A stretch of 64,000 nt of DNA from a bacterium (GTDB lineage: Bacteria > UBA8248): the NCBI GenBank assembly GCA_022828125.1, contig JAJEJD010000019.1:1-64000 (forward strand). Reading direction: 5' to 3'. A program made the position numbers and the translations under genes. Below the pieces are notes generated by a model. It was not told the DNA's origin, made no database searches, and was given only the letters and a program-made list of their open reading frames with translations. Every line of letters starts with the position of its first letter. Positions within the stretch are counted from its first letter, which is position 1. This document shows, one piece after another, positions 47,566-56,256 of the stretch.

Positions 47566-48699
47566 ATGAAGATTACAGACGTCGAAGCATACATGCTCAC
47601 CGGCCCGCCCGAGGAGCGCGGTCACTGGGTCAGCCACTACCCCGTCCACCAGGCGAACGAGTTGCTGATACGGCTCAAAACCGACGAGGGGCTGGAGGGT
47701 TTCGGCCTGGGCAGCAGCCGCCTCCTCATCAAGGGCGCGGCGGAGATGTTCAACGAAGGACTCAAGGAGCTAATCGTTGGAGAAGACGCGCTGGCTCCCG
47801 AGAGGCTGTATGAGAAGATCTTCTCCATCACCCACCAGAAGATCGCCTTTATCAAGGAATGGTCGCGAAACGCGCTGCTCATCACCAGCGCGGCGGTCGA
47901 CCTCGCCGTGTGGGATATTCTCGGGAAAGCCTCCGGACAGCCGCTGTTCCGCCTCTTCGGCGGATACCGCGAGGAAGTGCCCTGCTACGTCACCTGCGCC
48001 TATTACCGCGACGGAAAAGACTTGAGTGAGTTGCGCGAGGAGATGGAAATGCTTCGCGACCAGGGCCACAGGGCGTTCAAGGCGAAAATCGGCGGCGCGT
48101 CGCTCAATGAGGATATGGCGCGCCTTCGGGTCATCCGCGAGGTCATCGGCGATGAGGCCGAACTCATGCTCGACGTGAACAGCGCCTGGGATTTGCCCAC
48201 CGCCATCGAGGGAGCGCGTCTGCTCACCGAAATCCGCCCCCGGTGGCTCGAAGAGCCCGTGCGCTGGTTCGACGACAGGCGCGAACTCAAGATTCTGGCG
48301 CGGAAGACGGACATCCCCCTCTCCGCCGGAGAGAGCGAACAGACCGGGCACGGCGTGCGCGCGCTGCTCGAGGAGCAGGCGATAGACGTCGTGCAGTTCG
48401 ACTGCACGCGCATGGGCGGGTTCACCATGGGCAGAAAACTCGCGGCCCTGGCCGAACTCAACCACGTGGAAATCGCCCCGCACCACGACTGCTTCATTCA
48501 CGCCCACGTCGTGGCGGCCTCGCCGGCGGGCTGCATCGTGGAGTCCTTCACGGACCCGGAACGCGACCCGCTCCAAGCGGAACTCTTCGAGAACCCGCCC
48601 CGCATCGAGAACGGGACGCTCTATCTGAACGAGGAGCCGGGTCTCGGGCTTACGCTATCGGAACAGGCGATAGAGAAGTTCGGGACAAGGATTGCGTGA
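47566..48699 (+). CDS. Enolase-superfamily enzyme (mandelate racemase/muconate lactonizing type)
   Basis: Metal-dependent enzyme of 377 residues that abstracts a proton next to a carboxylate. The active site is complete: KxK at K172/K174 (FKAKIGG), metal ligands D203 (LMLDVN), E229 (WLEEP) and E256 (SAGES), and a likely general-base His in APHHD (306-307). This pattern fits the mandelate racemase subgroup, e.g. acid-sugar dehydratases or epimerases; the substrate is unknown. ATG 47566 has GAGGAAAAG upstream; the frame is open backwards into pheA but that part is a shadow. A fragment of a paralogue lies at 50115-50213. Confidence 0.88.
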   Translation: MKITDVEAYMLTGPPEERGHWVSHYPVHQANELLIRLKTDEGLEGFGLGSSRLLIKGAAEMFNEGLKELIVGEDALAPERLYEKIFSITHQKIAFIKEWSRNALLITSAAVDLAVWDILGKASGQPLFRLFGGYREEVPCYVTCAYYRDGKDLSELREEMEMLRDQGHRAFKAKIGGASLNEDMARLRVIREVIGDEAELMLDVNSAWDLPTAIEGARLLTEIRPRWLEEPVRWFDDRRELKILARKTDIPLSAGESEQTGHGVRALLEEQAIDVVQFDCTRMGGFTMGRKLAALAELNHVEIAPHHDCFIHAHVVAASPAGCIVESFTDPERDPLQAELFENPPRIENGTLYLNEEPGLGLTLSEQAIEKFGTRIA

Positions 48700-48774
48700 G
48701 GGGGACGGCGAAAGTTCTGGGCGATTCGCCGGGCAGCGCTGTTGTTATTTGGGGCTACCAACCTTTTTGAAGAC

Positions 48775-49887
48775 TTACCCCGCAACCCTATCCGGGAGGC
48801 GATAGCTCGTACTCCGTCCACCACCGGGATTCCGGATAAAAATCCCGCGGGCCTGCAAATCCTGAATATCCCGAAGCGCCGTATCCGTGGAGCACTTCGC
48901 CAGTTTGGCGTATTTCGAAGTATGCATATGTCCTTCGAAGTCATCCCCGAGCATACGATTCAGGACCAGGCGCTGGCGTTCGTTGACGGGCTGCCGGTTC
49001 AACTTCTCCCAAAGCTGCGCCTTGAACAGAACGCTGCGCAGCGTATCTTCAGCATTGCCGAATGCGCGGCCGAGGCAGCCGAGGAACCATTCGAGCCAGT
49101 CCGTTATGTCCGGTGTGCCGCGTTGTTGCTTTTCCAGTTGAGCGTAATAATCCTCGCGCTCGGATTCCATTTGTGTTGACAGGCTGTAGAAACGATCCGC
49201 CATGCCGTCAGAACGCGCCAAAGCCATATCGGCTATGGCCCTGGCAATGCGGCCGTTGCCATCTTCGAATGGATGGAGCGTGACGAACCAAAGATGGGCA
49301 ACCCCGGCTTTCAAAACGGGATCGACGCTGCTTTCAACTTCGAACCATTCCAGAAACGACCCCATCTCGCCTTCGAGCCGAACCGCATCCGGCGCTTCGA
49401 AATGAACCTTTTCACGTCCGAGGGGACCTGAAACAACTTGCATGGGCCCGGCTTCGGGGGTGCGCCAACCTCCGACCGTAATGCGGCGCATCCCGCTCCG
49501 GCCTGCCGGAAACAACGCAGCGTGCCAATCGAACAGGCGCTCTCTCGTCAGGGGTTTGGAAAATTGTCGTGTTGCATCCAGCATCACCTCAACGATGCCC
49601 TCGACATTGCGGCTTGCCGGCGCAAGCCCGGCTATGTCAATTCCGAGGCGTCGGGCGATGGATGAGCGCACCTCCCAGGGATTCAGGTTTTCTCCCTCGA
49701 TGGCCGATGATTTGACCACATCGTTCGTCAGCGTGATGAGGCTCGCCTCACGCTTGAGTTCAAAACCCAACCCTTCCATCCTGCCGAGCAGTCGACCCTG
49801 GCGATGCCGAACCCCGGCAAGCATCGAGGCGAGTTTTTCGGTGTCCCAGGTGAAGTCCGGCCAGCTATGATGTTCATATATCCACAT
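48775..49887 (-). CDS. Fic-family AMPylating protein with winged-helix C-terminus
   Basis: 370 residues from ATG 49887. Domains: DUF4172-type N-terminus (1-95), Fic core with HPFEDGNGRIAR (catalytic H205), and a C-terminal winged helix (about 305-370, AKCSTDTALRDIQDLQARGIF). The inhibitory motif (S/T)xxxE(G/N) appears as SSAIEG (60-65), ahead of the core, so it is a class II Fic enzyme with self-inhibition. Such proteins AMPylate themselves or other proteins. Four ATTCACCGCA sites surround its start, which suggests autoregulation by the winged helix. ATG 49926 is an alternative start but would put a site inside the coding region. Confidence 0.9.
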   Translation of the reverse strand: MWIYEHHSWPDFTWDTEKLASMLAGVRHRQGRLLGRMEGLGFELKREASLITLTNDVVKSSAIEGENLNPWEVRSSIARRLGIDIAGLAPASRNVEGIVEVMLDATRQFSKPLTRERLFDWHAALFPAGRSGMRRITVGGWRTPEAGPMQVVSGPLGREKVHFEAPDAVRLEGEMGSFLEWFEVESSVDPVLKAGVAHLWFVTLHPFEDGNGRIARAIADMALARSDGMADRFYSLSTQMESEREDYYAQLEKQQRGTPDITDWLEWFLGCLGRAFGNAEDTLRSVLFKAQLWEKLNRQPVNERQRLVLNRMLGDDFEGHMHTSKYAKLAKCSTDTALRDIQDLQARGIFIRNPGGGRSTSYRLPDRVAG

Positions 49888-49890
49888 ATC

Positions 49891-49989
49891 ATTCACCGCA
49901 TTATTTGCAGTAATTATGCCCTGCATTCACCGCAAAAGCAAGAATAATCGACGCAAAATATGCGGTGAATAATACTCCCATTCACCGCA
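49891..49989. promoter_or_regulatory. Operator-like array of ATTCACCGCA before fic
   Basis: Exact 10-mers lie at 49891-49900, 49925-49934 and 49980-49989 on the plus strand and 49961-49970 on the minus strand. The first is paired with an imperfect inverted half site, TGCAGTAAT (49906-49914). The first site abuts the fic start codon and overlaps its ribosome-binding site. The copies account for most of the AT-rich upstream region. Confidence 0.8.
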
Positions 49990-50114
49990 TGGCATGCGCA
50001 CCCGGATATATCCGAGCCGTTTTTATCAGCATGGAACACGCTGATTGGTTGATAGTATCGAGAAACATCCATCATCATGATTTGGGCCAAAACTTGCTTC
50101 CTGCGGTTCGTAAC
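49990..50114. other. Unassigned sequence between fic operators and gene remnant
   Basis: Together with the operator array and the remnant this fills the gene-free interval 49888-50273. I see no gene here; the open frame starting at 49965 merely runs into the remnant. Confidence 0.5.
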
Positions 50115-50213
50115 CGGACCGAAAACGGGACGCTATATCTGAACGATGCGCCGGGCCTCGGGCTGACGCTATCGGAAGAGGCGATTGAGAAGTTCGGAAC
50201 GCGCATCGCGTGA
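50115..50213 (+). pseudogene. 3' remnant of an enolase-superfamily paralogue
   Basis: The last 32 codons match the C-terminus of the intact enzyme at 47566-48699: RTENGTLYLN, PGLGLTLSE and AIEKFGTRIA, ending at an equivalent stop. About 87% of bases agree and many differences are synonymous. Upstream of codon R the similarity stops abruptly. It is the tail of a second gene copy, now lost, and together with the intact copy it brackets fic. Confidence 0.85.
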
Positions 50214-50273
50214 AGGGGGCGATGGAATGACGGCAAAAGGTTGCGTTACAAGGGTTTCGCAGCGTAGGCGTAG

Positions 50274-50467
50274 TTAGACTTTTCGATCAATTCCGGCTGA
50301 TTTCAGAACGCTATTCGCGGTATGCCGAGATTTCATGTTCGAATCCACATAGATGTTTCGCTCTGATATCGGGCTATACCAAACCTCATGATCTCCCTTC
50401 CCCTGCGCTTGAAATAACATCCTTCATCTATCAGGATTTTCTTTACCTCTTTCGTAAAATCATTCAT
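50274..50467 (-). pseudogene. hicA: HicA-family toxin gene, frameshifted
   Basis: Two overlapping frames together spell a complete HicA toxin. The first part, MNDFTKEVKKILIDEGCYFKR, runs from ATG 50467, which overlaps the antitoxin stop (ATGA). After about 50393-50400 the sense continues one frame over as GDHEVWYSPISERNIYVDSN and KSRHTANSVLKSAGIDRKV. The total of 194 bases is one short of 65 codons; a missing base in the GGAAGGGAG run explains it. The GDHE histidine is the catalytic residue in the family. Either the toxin is inactivated or the run holds a sequencing error. Confidence 0.85.
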
Positions 50468-50724
50468 GCCGTGGAGTATTCAATCGGAGCCTCGAAAGAG
50501 CGGAAAACAGCCTTTATCTTCTTCGGTCTGACATCGGCCAAAAGGTGAGCGTTTAACTCCAGCAAATCAGGCACTATCAGAGAAACTTTCTCGATGATTT
50601 CTTTGGAGGTAGGGGCTTCTGCAACCAGGCCAGGTATGTCATCGCTGGTGGCAACCCATACTTCGGCTTCTGGATCCCACTCAACAAGAACGATCATGCC
50701 GTCATATTCCATTTCGGCTTTCAT
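50464..50724 (-). CDS. hicB: HicB-like antitoxin (DUF1902)
   Basis: Protein of 86 residues. VLVEWDPEAEVWVATSDDIPGLVAEAPTSKEIIEKV is the DUF1902/HicB partial RNase-H-like fold that neutralises HicA. GGGAGGG precedes the ATG. It overlaps the toxin gene by ATGA, with the antitoxin first. No DNA-binding domain is fused, so autoregulation would need the N-terminal fold or another factor. Confidence 0.85.
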   Translation of the reverse strand: MKAEMEYDGMIVLVEWDPEAEVWVATSDDIPGLVAEAPTSKEIIEKVSLIVPDLLELNAHLLADVRPKKIKAVFRSFEAPIEYSTA

Positions 50725-50852
50725 GGCTCTTCCCTCCCTAATCCTGCGCTAGCGATTCGGTTCCTCGCCATTTATACATGGCATCAAACATTCGTCCTCG
50801 CAATTATGCCATCGTTTTCATTACATCGCTTTCGCCAAACGCACCACACGCA

Positions 50853-50871
50853 GACCCGGCAACACCGGGTC
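50853..50871 (-). terminator. Hairpin after the FMN monooxygenase gene
   Basis: A 7-bp GC stem (GACCCGG/CCGGGTC) with a 5-base loop lies 30 bases beyond the monooxygenase stop. It has no T-run, so termination is uncertain. Confidence 0.4.
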
Positions 50872-50900
50872 GGGCGCCCCAAAATTCCGCGTCTTTTCAT

Positions 50901-52223
50901 CTACCAAAACCGCCCGGCGGGTCGATCGAGCCCGTAGTGTTCCCGCAACGTCTTGCCTGTATATTCCGTCCGGAACAGCCCGCGTCGCTGAAGAATCGGA
51001 ATCACTTCTTCAGCAAAAACGTCCAGCATCGTGGGAAAAAGCGGCGGCATCACATTGAAACCATCGGCGGCGCCATCGTGGAACCAGTCCTCAATCAAAT
51101 CGGCGACCTGCCCGGGCGTGCCGGCGAAAGTAAAGTGGCCGCGAGCACCGGCAAAACGGGCCAGAAGCTGGCGCAAAGTAAGGCCTTCGTTACGCACGAG
51201 ACTGACGACCAACTCGGACCGGCTACGCATGGTTTCGACACTGGAGGGTGGAGGGAAATCGTCCGGCGTCAGCGGCCGGTCGAGCGGCAAATGCGAGAAA
51301 TCATGTCCGTCGAACCGTGAAGAAAGAGTGCGGCGACCGATCTCCGGGTCCGTGCTCTCGTTGATATCCTGTTCCATTCGTCTTGCTTCGATCTCGGTCG
51401 ACGCAATCATCGGGCTCAGACCAGGCAGAATCAGGATTTGGTTTGCATCACGGCCCGCCGCAACCGCTCGCTTCTTGATATCCGTGTAAAACTTCTGCGC
51501 CGTCGCCTTTTCGAGGTGGGCCGTAAATACCGCCTCGGCGTGCCGCGAAGCAAAATCACGTCCGGCATCCGACGATCCCGCCTGCACCAGCACTGGTCGC
51601 CCCTGCGGACTGCGCGGCAGGGTCAGCGGCCCCGCGACGCTGTAATACTCCCCCTTGAAGTCGATTGGACGAATTCGATCACTTTTGGCGTAGACACCGC
51701 CGCTGCGGTCATCGACCACGGCGTCATCGGCCCAGCTGTCCCACAAATCTTTGACGACCTGGATAAATTCCTCGGCCATCAGGTAGCGGTCCGCATGCTT
51801 ATCCTGCCCCGCATCACCGTAATTTCGCGCGACATTCGCCATCCAGGTGGTGACGATATTCCAGCCGGCGCGGCCATTGCTGATGTGGTCAATCGAGCTG
51901 AACTGCCGCGCAAGGTTGAAGGCCTCGGTATATGTGCTCGACCCCGTCGCGATCAGCCCGATCCGCTCGGTTGCGACGGCGAGCGCCGCCAGTAAAGTGA
52001 TTGGTTCCAACCAGAGTCGCCCGGCGCGCGGAGCATCCGGTGTCAACATCAGTGAATCGGCGAAAAAGATCGAATCAAAAAGCGCCGCCTCCGCGCGCCG
52101 GGCCAAATCCACATAGTAGTTCACATCGGTAAGTGAGGCTGTCGAAGAATCGGGATGGTTCCAGGCTGCTTCGTGGTGGCCCCGGGACTGGATGAACAAA
52201 TTGAGGTGAAGTTGCCTGGTCAT
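50901..52223 (-). CDS. NtaA/DmoA-family FMN-dependent monooxygenase
   Basis: Luciferase-like TIM-barrel enzyme of 440 residues that uses reduced FMN from a separate reductase. Motifs: LNLFIQSRGHHEAAW, LARRAEAALFDSIFFADS, EPITLLAALAVATERIGLIATGSSTY, SNGRAGWNIVTTWMANVARNYG and PQGRPVLVQAGSSDAGRDFA. Relatives attack chelating agents, dimethyl sulfide or dibenzothiophene sulfone; the substrate here cannot be inferred and no reductase is adjacent. It is the edge of the small accessory patch. Confidence 0.88.
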   Translation of the reverse strand: MTRQLHLNLFIQSRGHHEAAWNHPDSSTASLTDVNYYVDLARRAEAALFDSIFFADSLMLTPDAPRAGRLWLEPITLLAALAVATERIGLIATGSSTYTEAFNLARQFSSIDHISNGRAGWNIVTTWMANVARNYGDAGQDKHADRYLMAEEFIQVVKDLWDSWADDAVVDDRSGGVYAKSDRIRPIDFKGEYYSVAGPLTLPRSPQGRPVLVQAGSSDAGRDFASRHAEAVFTAHLEKATAQKFYTDIKKRAVAAGRDANQILILPGLSPMIASTEIEARRMEQDINESTDPEIGRRTLSSRFDGHDFSHLPLDRPLTPDDFPPPSSVETMRSRSELVVSLVRNEGLTLRQLLARFAGARGHFTFAGTPGQVADLIEDWFHDGAADGFNVMPPLFPTMLDVFAEEVIPILQRRGLFRTEYTGKTLREHYGLDRPAGRFW

Positions 52224-52482
52224 CGATGATAACGGCTCTCATCAGGGGGAGGCGAGCTTGTTGAACATCATACTGAATTTACGAACAGGAGCACAAACTC
52301 GGCAAAACCCCACCAAACCGGCCCTGAAAAGTCCGGTTGAAGAATTCATTCTTCCAAATCTCATCCGGTATTCGTCTTCCGCATCATGTGAGCGAGTTAC
52401 TATCAGACATGATGTATGACCGTCTTGAATCAAGCGACCAACCGCTCCGCCTGTCCAACCAGTCAAAACACCAATTCAGCAG
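52224..52482. other. Gene-free interval
   Basis: I see no convincing gene in these 259 bases. A 74-codon minus-strand frame (52242-52466) has no family pattern and no ribosome-binding site that I trust. Confidence 0.5.
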
Positions 52483-53373
52483 TCACAAATACTTCCTGAA
52501 CCACTCAATCGCCTCGACCATGCCGATCTCGTGGTGCTCGGGGCTACAGAAATAATAGGACTCGTAGTGCTGGGCGCCGGGGAGCTTGACGATCTTCTTG
52601 GGCTCCCCGCAGGCCTCGTAGCAACTGATTTGTTCTTGGACGGGTACGAGGAAATCGTTTTCCGAATAGATGAACATGACGGGGCGCGGCGCGATCCTGT
52701 CGGCCACCCACTCGGGCTTGTAGCGCCAGCAGGCCTCGGCGCTTTGGAGATCATAGTCCTTCACGTAGTCGCCGTGTTTCTGGTGGTTCTCCTGGATGAC
52801 TTTCAGCGTGTGGGGGTCGCAGAGCATGATCTCGGGCAGCGGCATGGTGGTCGGCTCGCCGGTGGTGACGCGCTTTCGGGCGGCTTCCATCACCGTCTTC
52901 TGGAACGAATCCCACTCGTGCGGCCTCCGCACCGAGCGCATCCAGCGCTCCCCCTCGTGCACGCCCACCGAGGAGACCACCACCTTCACGCGCTCATCGA
53001 AGGCCGCCACCCAGATGGCGTTCGCACCGCCGAAGCTCGTGCCGAAAATGCCGATCCGCTCGGGGTCCACGCCCTCGACGGTTTCCATGTAGGAGATGGC
53101 GTCGTAGGTGTCTTGCGCCTGCTCGAGGGGCCGCTGGCGGCCGCGTTCGCCCTCGCTCTTGCCGAAGCCGCGGTGATCGGGCGCGAGGATGAAGTAGCCC
53201 TCCTCCCAGAGGCGCCTGGGAACGTCCATCCCGTAGACCTCCTTCATGCCGCTGTAGCCGTGCAGGCAGATGATGGCCGGTCTGGCGGGGTCGCCCGCCT
53301 GCCAGTCTTTCGGCGTATAGAGGTGGGAGGCGATTTTGAGGCCGTCGCTGTAGTAAACAATCTCTTCGTACAT
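52483..53373 (-). CDS. Alpha/beta hydrolase
   Basis: 296 residues. The oxyanion-hole region is IICLHGYSGMKEVYG, the nucleophile elbow GIFGTSFGGANA (GxSxG, serine near 115), with a likely acid in YSENDFLVP and a histidine in PGAQHYESYYF. The lid region (about 145-215) is long. Resembles peptidase S9/dienelactone-type hydrolases; the substrate is unknown. ATG start. Confidence 0.85.
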   Translation of the reverse strand: MYEEIVYYSDGLKIASHLYTPKDWQAGDPARPAIICLHGYSGMKEVYGMDVPRRLWEEGYFILAPDHRGFGKSEGERGRQRPLEQAQDTYDAISYMETVEGVDPERIGIFGTSFGGANAIWVAAFDERVKVVVSSVGVHEGERWMRSVRRPHEWDSFQKTVMEAARKRVTTGEPTTMPLPEIMLCDPHTLKVIQENHQKHGDYVKDYDLQSAEACWRYKPEWVADRIAPRPVMFIYSENDFLVPVQEQISCYEACGEPKKIVKLPGAQHYESYYFCSPEHHEIGMVEAIEWFRKYL

Positions 53374-53463
53374 GCAGGTTTCCCCTCCAGGCTATACCAC
53401 GAAACTCGGATTTATCGAAAATATTCAATACCTTACGGTGAATTCGCCGCCGGACATTTTCCG

Positions 53464-54303
53464 CTATCCGGCTTCGATGCCACGCAACTCGCGCAACAAT
53501 TCTCCGGCGTCGGGCGCGCGCATGAGGGCCTCTCCGACCAGGATGGCGTCCACCCCCTCACCCACGAGAGGGGCCACCTCCTCCCAGCCGAAAATCCCGC
53601 TCTCAGAAACCAGGACGAGCGCTTCTCGCTGCGCGGGCGTGAGCCGCCCGAACACGCGGGCGGTGTGCTCCGTATCGACCTCGAAGGTTTTGAGATTTCT
53701 GTTGTTGACCCCGAGCACGCGGGTTCCCGCTTCCAGGGCGCGGCCGAGTTCTTCTTCGGCATACACCTCCACGAGCGCGTCCATGCCGAGTTCTTCTGTG
53801 AGCGCGCGCAAATCCTCCATCTGCGGCGTCTCGAGGATGGCCGCGATGAGCAAAACAGCGTCCGCCCCGCCCGCACGGGCTTCCCATATCTGGTACTCGG
53901 TGAAAATGAACTCTTTTCTGAGGACGGGGAGATCGACCGCCTCACGCACCTCTTCCAGATGCGCCATCTCGCCGAGAAAACGCCTCCGCTCGGTCAACAC
54001 CGAGACGGCGGCCGCGCCGCCAGCTTCATAAGATTTGGCGATTTCGGCCGGCTCGAAGCTCTCGGCGATCTGCCCCTGGGAGGGGGAGGCCTGCTTCACC
54101 TCGGCGATGACGCGCATCCGGCCGCCGTCCGCGTCTTCGCCCGAATCGGGCCGCCTGAGCGCGCCCGCGAAATCGAGCGCCGGCGGCGCATCCTTCGCCA
54201 TCGACTTCAAGTCGGCTTCGGAGCGCCTTCTCTTGTCCGAGGCGATATCTTCGCGGACGCCTTCCACGAGCTTGTCCAGAACCGTATGCGTCGCAATCGT
54301 CAA
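53464..54303 (-). CDS. trpC: Indole-3-glycerol phosphate synthase
   Basis: TIM-barrel enzyme that closes the indole ring. 279 residues: VIAEVKQASPSQGQI, AAAVSVLTERRRFLG, LRKEFIFTEYQIWEARAGGADAVLLI, LVEVYAEEEL, LGVNNRNLKTFEVD and VSESGIF. TTG 54303 follows AAGGAG by nine bases. No TrpF domain is fused. It is the last gene of the trp run here; trpF, trpB and trpA are outside the window. Confidence 0.94.
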   Translation of the reverse strand: MTIATHTVLDKLVEGVREDIASDKRRRSEADLKSMAKDAPPALDFAGALRRPDSGEDADGGRMRVIAEVKQASPSQGQIAESFEPAEIAKSYEAGGAAAVSVLTERRRFLGEMAHLEEVREAVDLPVLRKEFIFTEYQIWEARAGGADAVLLIAAILETPQMEDLRALTEELGMDALVEVYAEEELGRALEAGTRVLGVNNRNLKTFEVDTEHTARVFGRLTPAQREALVLVSESGIFGWEEVAPLVGEGVDAILVGEALMRAPDAGELLRELRGIEAG

Positions 54304-54410
54304 AATTTCATGCTCCTTTACCGGTATCGCCAACCCGCAAAGCCGAACGGAACCGCACCCGGGGTGGTTGAAAAACCCCATAAGAGAGTGGCTTCAAAAA
54401 GCAGAAGGGT

Positions 54411-54479
54411 GTGTAGGGGTCGCATACATGCGACCCGGCCTTTCTTCCGACATGGGCCGCATATATGCGGCCCCTACAC
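54411..54479. repeat. Nested palindromic repeat between trpD and trpC
   Basis: The outer inverted repeat is GTGTAGGGG/CCCCTACAC (54411-54419, 54471-54479). Inside are two perfect 20-base palindromes, GGGTCGCATACATGCGACCC (54417-54436) and GGGCCGCATATATGCGGCCC (54454-54473). It resembles REP/MITE elements of the TAGGGGC...GCCCCTA type. It sits within the trp operon and could act on mRNA processing or termination. Confidence 0.8.
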
Positions 54480-54506
54480 GACCAATCACACCCGCGCCCG
54501 CCGCGC

Positions 54507-55517
54507 TCAGGAGTTGGACACCTCCACGAGGCGCGCCAGAACTTTGGCCGCCTCGCCCGAATCTATCGCCGATGCCGCCTGCCCGACGCCCTCTCTCAAG
54601 TCCCCCGCTCTGTCCGCGGCGATGAGGGCTGCGGCGGCGTTCAAGAGGACGATATCTCGTTTGGGGCCTTTCTCACCGCCAAGGATGGCGCGCGTAATCT
54701 CCGCGTTCTCCGCAGGCTCGCCCCCCCTCACCGCGTCCGCATCCGCGCGGTCCAACCCTGCGTCCTCGGGTGTTACGTCATACGTCCTGATCTCGCTTCC
54801 GTCCCACTCCGAGACGCGCGAGGAGCCGGTGAGCGTCAACTCGTCCATGCCGTCCGACCCGTGCACCACCAGCGCCTTCTGACAACCCACCTGCCGCAGC
54901 ACGTCCGCCACCAGCTCGGTGAGTTCGGGCGCGTATACGCCCACCAGCTGGCTCTGGGCGCGCGCGGGGTTCGTGAGCGGCCCCATGACGTTGAAGATGC
55001 TGCGCATGGCGATCTCGCGCCTGGGGCCGATGGCGTGCTTCATCGCGCCGTGGAGCATGGGCGCGAACAGAAAGCCCACGCCCGCCTCGTCGATGCACTC
55101 GCCCACCTTCTCGGGCGAGGCCTCGATGTTCACCCCGAGCGCCTTGAGCACGTCGGCGGCGCCCGACTTGCTGGACACCGCGCGGTTGCCGTGCTTCGCC
55201 ACGGGCTGGCCCGCCGCCGCCACGACGAGGGCCGCGCTCGTGCTGATGTTGAAGGTTTGCGCGCCGTCGCCGCCCGTGCCCACCACGTCGATGACGAAGG
55301 GGTGTTTCGTCTTCACCCACGTCGCCTTCGCCCGCATGGAGCGGACGCTGCCCGCGATCTCCTCGGGCGTCTCACCCGCCATGCGAAGCGCAACCAGATA
55401 GGCGCCGATCTGGGCCTGGGTGGCCTCGCCCGTCATGATGAGGTCCATCACCTTCTCCGCCTCATCCGCACTCAAGTGGCGGCCTTCCACGAGCTTTCCG
55501 ATGGCTTCCTGAATCAT
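54507..55517 (-). CDS. trpD: Anthranilate phosphoribosyltransferase
   Basis: Joins anthranilate and PRPP. 336 residues: DVVGTGGDGAQTFNISTSAALVVAAAG (PRPP site), KHGNRAVSSKSGAADVLKALG, FLFAPMLHGAMKHAIGPRREI and NVMGPLTNPA. ATG start. About 140 bases separate it from trpG. Confidence 0.96.
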   Translation of the reverse strand: MIQEAIGKLVEGRHLSADEAEKVMDLIMTGEATQAQIGAYLVALRMAGETPEEIAGSVRSMRAKATWVKTKHPFVIDVVGTGGDGAQTFNISTSAALVVAAAGQPVAKHGNRAVSSKSGAADVLKALGVNIEASPEKVGECIDEAGVGFLFAPMLHGAMKHAIGPRREIAMRSIFNVMGPLTNPARAQSQLVGVYAPELTELVADVLRQVGCQKALVVHGSDGMDELTLTGSSRVSEWDGSEIRTYDVTPEDAGLDRADADAVRGGEPAENAEITRAILGGEKGPKRDIVLLNAAAALIAADRAGDLREGVGQAASAIDSGEAAKVLARLVEVSNS

Positions 55518-55656
55518 GTGCGCAAATCCTTATAAAGTGGTTAAGTCTTCACTCATTCCCGCCCGATAGCGGCCCCTGCGCTGCACGCCCGCCCCGGGAT
55601 CACCTGCGCGATTATCGCCGGTTCGGGGCCACCATACCGCGTCCGCGCGCGTTCCC

Positions 55657-56241
<585 letters not shown>

Positions 56242-56256
56242 GTCGCCTTCTCCGCC

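Noticed and set aside
49965-50213. 82-codon plus-strand frame as a real gene
   Set aside because: Its second half is the remnant of the enolase-superfamily gene end; the first half has no support and overlaps the fic operators.
52242-52466. 74-codon minus-strand frame
   Set aside because: No family pattern, no convincing start signal.
52531-54882. 783-codon plus-strand open frame
   Set aside because: Runs antisense through the hydrolase, trpC and part of trpD; it exists because of high third-position GC.
54465-55535. 356-codon plus-strand open frame
   Set aside because: Antisense to trpD with low-complexity His/Arg-rich translation.
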